DNA from: Bacteroidota bacterium
GTDB taxonomy: Bacteria; Bacteroidota; Bacteroidia; Bacteroidales; UBA1556
NCBI GenBank assembly: GCA_003648395.1
Contig: QMPB01000020.1
Location: 1-18,044, forward strand
Reading direction: 5' to 3'
Length of the DNA: 18,044 nucleotides
Each line of letters begins with the position of its first letter. Positions within the stretch are counted from its first letter, which is position 1. Below are positions 14,385 to 18,044 of this stretch, piece by piece. The notes beneath the pieces are model-generated. The model saw nothing but the letters and a program-made list of their open reading frames with translations. It did no database searches and was not told the DNA's origin. Both the position numbers and the translations under genes were made by a program.

Positions 14385-16145
14385 ATGGCAATAGAACGAT
14401 TGTTTGATTTCCTTACGTATTATCGTGAGACTTATCCAGATAAAAAAGATGCGTTAGCAAGTAAAATTGATGGCGAATGGGTAAAATATAGTATAGTAGA
14501 ATATACTGATATTGTAAGAGACTTAGCTTATGGGCTTATAAATCTTGGAGTTAAAAAGGGTGATAAAATTGCAAGTATTTCTCCCAATGCTCCAGAATGG
14601 AATTTCATTGACCAAGCAGCATCCTCCGTAGGTGCTATTCATGTACCAATTTATCCAACTATTAGTTCAGCAGATTACGAATATGTATTCAATCATGCCG
14701 AAGTTAGTATGGTATTTATTTCTGGTAAGTTAATGTGGAATAAAATCAAAGATATTCTTCCTAAAACTCCTACTGTAAAGAAAGTATATGCTTTTAAAGA
14801 TTGTAAATATGCGCCAAATTATAAGGAAGTTATAGAGCTTGGACAGAAAAATCCTAAAGCTAAAGAACTTAAAGATATTCAATCAGGAATAAAAACTGAT
14901 GACCTTGCAACTCTAATATATACTTCAGGAACTACTGGCACTATGAAAGGAGTTATGCTTTCACATAAGAATCTTATTTCTAATGCAATAGCTTCATCCA
15001 CCGTCCCAAAACTGGGATATGAACATAAGGCACTTAGTTTCCTTCCTCTTTGCCATGTATATGAGCGCATGCTTAATTATATGGAACAGTATAATGGTAT
15101 ATCTATATATTATGCTGAGAATATGGCAACAATTATTGATAATATTCAAGAGCTAAAAGTTGATATGATGTCAACAGTTCCAAGGTTATTGGAGAAAGTT
15201 TATGATAAAATTGTGGCTAGAGGAGAGGCTTTAACAGGTTTCAAACGATCTGTTTTTGATTGGGCTTTGGAGTTAGGATTTAATTATAATATTGAGGGTA
15301 AGAACTCCGCTATTTATAATATGAAACTTGCTATTGCTGACAAACTAGTATTCTCAAAATGGAGAGATGCTTTTGGTGGGAATATGAGTGTTATGGTTTC
15401 TGGAGGTGCTGCTTTGCAACCACGTCTTGGAAGAATTTTCTGGGCTGCAGGAATTCCTGTTGTTGAAGGTTACGGATTAACAGAAACATCTCCAGTGATT
15501 AGTGTTAATACTTTAGAAAAAGGAGAACTATACCTCGGTTCTGTAGGCCCACTCCTTGATAAAATTGAGGTTAAGATAGCTGAAGACGGAGAAATACTTT
15601 CCAAAGGGCCAAACTTAATGCTTGGCTATTATAAAGAACCTGATTTAACTAAAGAAGTTATAGTTGATGGATGGTTTCATACAGGCGATCTAGGCAGAAT
15701 GATTGATGGAAAATTCTTACAGATTACTGGTCGTAAAAAGGATTTATTTAAGACGTCAATGGGTAAATATATTGCCCCAACTCATCTTGAGGATAAGCTT
15801 AAAGAATCTACATTTATTGATACTCCTTTAGTTGTTGGAGAAAATCAGAAATTTGCCGGAGTTATTATTATTCCAAATTTTGAACATATTAAAGATTGGT
15901 GTAAAAAGAATAATCATAAATGGACTTCAAATGATGAAATAATAAAAGAAGAATTCTTATTGAAGAAAATCAAAGAAGAAATAGCCATTTTTAACAAACA
16001 ATTTGGAAGCCACGAACAAATTAAGGTTTTTAGACTTATTAATGATGAGTGGACTGTTGAATCAGGACTTGTTACTGCAAAAATGAGCGTAAAAAGACCT
16101 AAGGTTATGGTAAAGTATAAGGAGCTTATTGATGGGATGTTTTAG
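14385..16145 (+). CDS. Long-chain fatty acid:CoA ligase (AMP-forming acyl-CoA synthetase)
   Basis: A 586-residue ANL-superfamily enzyme that activates fatty acids to acyl-CoA via an acyl-adenylate. Motifs are intact (ATG 14385 as residue 1): the P-loop-like LIYTSGTTGTMKGV at 177-190, GYGLTETSPV at 362-371, GWFHTGDLG at 429-437, and the hinge and C-terminal lysine region ITGRKKDLFKTSMGKYIAP at 447-465 with Lys461 probably contacting the adenylate. The length and the long middle segment fit the FadD15-like long-chain group rather than acetyl-CoA synthetase. An in-frame TTG at 14343 would add 14 residues but lies just after a -7 box; MAIERLFDFL is the normal family start. It has its own promoter region and ends at a strong terminator. 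It could feed exogenous fatty acids into phospholipids or degradation. Confidence 0.95.
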   Translation: MAIERLFDFLTYYRETYPDKKDALASKIDGEWVKYSIVEYTDIVRDLAYGLINLGVKKGDKIASISPNAPEWNFIDQAASSVGAIHVPIYPTISSADYEYVFNHAEVSMVFISGKLMWNKIKDILPKTPTVKKVYAFKDCKYAPNYKEVIELGQKNPKAKELKDIQSGIKTDDLATLIYTSGTTGTMKGVMLSHKNLISNAIASSTVPKLGYEHKALSFLPLCHVYERMLNYMEQYNGISIYYAENMATIIDNIQELKVDMMSTVPRLLEKVYDKIVARGEALTGFKRSVFDWALELGFNYNIEGKNSAIYNMKLAIADKLVFSKWRDAFGGNMSVMVSGGAALQPRLGRIFWAAGIPVVEGYGLTETSPVISVNTLEKGELYLGSVGPLLDKIEVKIAEDGEILSKGPNLMLGYYKEPDLTKEVIVDGWFHTGDLGRMIDGKFLQITGRKKDLFKTSMGKYIAPTHLEDKLKESTFIDTPLVVGENQKFAGVIIIPNFEHIKDWCKKNNHKWTSNDEIIKEEFLLKKIKEEIAIFNKQFGSHEQIKVFRLINDEWTVESGLVTAKMSVKRPKVMVKYKELIDGMF

Positions 16146-16171
16146 GAATTTTTTCTAAAAAATAGAATAAC

Positions 16172-16209
16172 AAAAAACCACCAAATCCTCTACGGATTGG
16201 TGGTTTTTT
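16172..16209. terminator. Bidirectional intrinsic terminator
   Basis: The left arm (16172-16188, AAAAAACCACCAAATCC) and right arm (16194-16209, GGATTGGTGGTTTTTT) pair over 16 bp with one bulged A and a 5-nt loop, TCTAC. The right arm ends in six T for transcripts from the acyl-CoA synthetase; the left arm supplies six T on the minus strand for trxB. It sits 26 bp after one stop and 18 bp after the other. Confidence 0.93.
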
Positions 16210-16227
16210 ACTTTAGCCTTTAGTCTT

Positions 16228-17178
16228 CTACTGCTCTCCAAGCCATCTTTCACTCTCAATAGCAGCCATACAGCCACTTCCTGCAGCAGTAATTGCTTGA
16301 CGGTAAGTGTGGTCTTGAACATCACCGGCAGCAAAAACTCCTTCTATATTTGTTTTAGTAGAATTTGGATGAGTTACTATATATCCTTGGTCGTCTAATT
16401 CTAACTGATTACCAAAAATCTTAGTATTTGGACTATGTCCAATTGCCACAAAGAACCCTTCAATATCAATCTTCTTTTCTTCGCCTGTTTTTACATTTTC
16501 AAGTATAGCTCCGTTTAAAGCTTTCATAAATCCTTGCTGTGTTCCAACTATTTCTTTAGTAACATGATTCCAAAGCATTTCAATATTTGGATTATCAATT
16601 ACTCTTTGAGCCATCACTTTAGAAGCTCGAAGCTCATCTCTACGTACAATCATATATACTTTAGAAGCAATATTTGAAAGGTAAAGAGCATCTTCGGCAG
16701 CAGTATCTCCACCACCAACTACAGCAACAGGCTTTTCTTTATAAAAGAATCCGTCGCAAGTTGCGCAGCCTGATACACCAGCTCCTTTAAAGTTTTCTTC
16801 CGATTCTAGTCCAAGATATTTGGCAGAAGCTCCTGTAGCAATAATTACACTTTCTGCTTCAAAGAATTTTCCATCATCAGTTTCCAACTTAAATGGACGT
16901 TCTGATAAGTCTACTTTAGTTACAACGCCCCAACGTACATCAGCACCCATTCTTTCTGCTTGCTTTTGCATATCTTCCATCATTGTAGGGCCATCAATTC
17001 CTTGGGGATAGCCTGGAAAATTTTCAACCTCAGTAGTCGTAGTCAACTGACCACCTGGCTGCATGCCCTGATATATTACTGGTGATAAATTTGCTCTTGA
17101 AGCATATATTGCTGCTGTATATCCAGCAGGTCCTGAGCCTATTATAAAACTCTTTACTTTCTCTATTTCTTGTGACAT
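16228..17178 (-). CDS. trxB: Thioredoxin-disulfide reductase
   Basis: A 316-residue cytosolic flavoprotein that passes electrons from NADPH to thioredoxin. The FAD-binding motif GSGPAGYTAAIYA is at 14-26, the redox-active CATC at 138-141 (GCATCDGFFY), the NADPH-binding GGGDTAAEDA at 155-164 with the following VRRDELRAS (178-186), and the second FAD motif EGVFAAGDVQD at 279-289. The length and motif order match low-molecular-weight bacterial TrxB. ATG at 17178 is the natural start. On the minus strand TTGCTTTG (plus 17240-17247), one base from the -7 consensus, may be its promoter. It lies 98 bp downstream of the porin gene on the same strand and shares the terminator at its 3' end with the acyl-CoA synthetase. 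Confidence 0.97.
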   Translation of the reverse strand: MSQEIEKVKSFIIGSGPAGYTAAIYASRANLSPVIYQGMQPGGQLTTTTEVENFPGYPQGIDGPTMMEDMQKQAERMGADVRWGVVTKVDLSERPFKLETDDGKFFEAESVIIATGASAKYLGLESEENFKGAGVSGCATCDGFFYKEKPVAVVGGGDTAAEDALYLSNIASKVYMIVRRDELRASKVMAQRVIDNPNIEMLWNHVTKEIVGTQQGFMKALNGAILENVKTGEEKKIDIEGFFVAIGHSPNTKIFGNQLELDDQGYIVTHPNSTKTNIEGVFAAGDVQDHTYRQAITAAGSGCMAAIESERWLGEQ

Positions 17179-17276
17179 AATATATTAAGTTTATTTATTT
17201 GCTTATTTAAAATCGTTCTGCATTAGTCATAAAATATGCCAAAGCAATATTTCTTTTTGTTTATGACAATATGACA

Positions 17277-18044
17277 CTAATCAAAGAATCGCCATGAAAA
17301 TCCAATTCTTAAAGTGGCATCTTTTTGTGGATAGTGGCTAACTAAGAAATAATGGTAGGTTCCTAGATGCGAACCTGCATTCAGATAATTTAAGAATACT
17401 CGAACTCTCTTTATTTTAAAATTAATAAAGAAGTCAGCATACAATTGTGCTTCAGCCTTTACTTTATTCTGATTATGAAATTGCATAACAGCAGGATTAT
17501 AATTATCAGAATAATATGATGAAATATAAGTTAGGTCAATACCTGGATGTATCTTTAAAGCACCTTTAAACAAAGGAAAACTAAAAAAGAAACTTGTTCT
17601 TCCAACAAATTCAGGCAAACGAATGATTTCTTCATTACTACTTTTTTGATACATAAGCATTACAGCTGTCCCCACATTTTTAAAGGCAAATCGTTTCTTA
17701 AATTTAGCTGTTAGAACTTGTATATTATCAGCATATTGTTTTGGTTGTACAAGGCTGTCAAAATATAAGTAATCAGTAGTATTGTGAACTGCTACTTCGA
17801 GCTTATAGCCTTTATATTTTAAATGTGTATTTAATTCAATATGTTTTTGTTTTTCAAATGTATTGTCCCAAATAAAGTGATTTGTATAGATTTTTGTAGC
17901 TGAAATCTCTGGGGAATTAAGGTCCATTTTAAAGCCAGCATCAAGCACAAAATATTTTATTAGTGGAAATTTTGCAATTGCATAAAAGTTTAGGTCATTA
18001 GCACCAATGTTTAGAGTCTGAGGATTATTTATTTTTATTTGGTA
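17277..18044 (-). CDS. Putative outer-membrane porin (Porin_10-like), N-terminus beyond window edge
   Basis: The minus-strand frame is open from the right edge to TAG at 17279-17277, giving 255 residues of the C-terminal part. The GTG at 17948 is only an internal Val: 32 further residues in the same frame upstream (YQIKINNPQTLNIG and on) continue the same pattern. The sequence alternates short amphipathic strands rich in Tyr, Phe and charged residues (LKYKGYKLEVAVHN; AEAQLYADFFINFKIKRVRV) and ends with HYPQKDATLRIGFSWRFFD, very like the end of the Bacteroidota 'putative porin' family (Porin_10), with aromatic residues near the C-terminus as outer-membrane insertion signals require. It is predicted to be an outer-membrane barrel; the substrate is unknown. 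Confidence 0.8.
   Translation of the reverse strand, partial: YQIKINNPQTLNIGANDLNFYAIAKFPLIKYFVLDAGFKMDLNSPEISATKIYTNHFIWDNTFEKQKHIELNTHLKYKGYKLEVAVHNTTDYLYFDSLVQPKQYADNIQVLTAKFKKRFAFKNVGTAVMLMYQKSSNEEIIRLPEFVGRTSFFFSFPLFKGALKIHPGIDLTYISSYYSDNYNPAVMQFHNQNKVKAEAQLYADFFINFKIKRVRVFLNYLNAGSHLGTYHYFLVSHYPQKDATLRIGFSWRFFD

Noticed and set aside
17277..17948. Complete 223-residue protein starting at GTG 17948
   Set aside because: The same frame is open to the window edge with 32 more beta-barrel-like residues, so the gene is a longer porin cut by the edge.

Overview
This window comes from an AT-rich member of the Bacteroidota, probably a Bacteroidales/Marinilabiliales-like anaerobe or facultative anaerobe. 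The clues agree: a PKD-domain protein with a type A type IX secretion (T9SS) sorting domain, an ECF sigma factor followed by an anti-sigma-like protein joined to an outer-membrane barrel, a Porin_10-type porin, and Bacteroidota -7 promoter boxes (TAnnTTTG) ahead of several genes. Strong Shine-Dalgarno sequences are almost absent. There are no RNA genes, insertion sequences, integrases, CRISPR arrays or phage genes in the window.

Layout. Positions 3-71 hold the last codons of an upstream gene. A secreted TPR protein (193-636) precedes an envelope module (709-4610): an ECF sigma factor with a TTG start, a protein overlapping it by 4 bp that has an anti-sigma-like N-terminus, one membrane helix, a long disordered linker and a C-terminal beta-barrel, and a three-PKD T9SS substrate. 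Next is a 1220-residue NtrY-like histidine kinase with about 12 membrane helices and three extracytoplasmic regions (4797-8459). Its 3' end overlaps the convergent ribF gene by 29 bp (8431-9375, minus strand). A 341-bp spacer with several imperfect inverted repeats separates ribF from a DUF6125-type protein (9717-10448), which is coupled to a small two-helix membrane protein (10448-10864).

The metabolic block (11107-16145) has two tandem butyrate-kinase homologues, an SDR oxidoreductase close behind, and a long-chain acyl-CoA synthetase with its own promoter region. The first kinase homologue has lost most of the family's N-terminal NPGSTSTK signature; the second keeps it. Between them lie 17 copies of a CCTCAA/CCTAAA hexamer, pyrimidine-rich and nearly free of G. 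The repeat is open in the reading frame of the second kinase (Gln-Pro/Lys-Pro) but has no ordinary start codon. No phosphotransbutyrylase gene is present. A bidirectional terminator (16172-16209) separates this block from the minus-strand genes trxB and a porin that runs off the right edge.

How the genes work together. The left third looks like a self-regulating surface module in which a transenvelope anti-sigma could report on the outer membrane and control a T9SS surface protein. The right half handles acyl-phosphate and acyl-CoA metabolism and thiol redox. The most unusual part is the degenerate/canonical kinase pair and the hexamer array between them.
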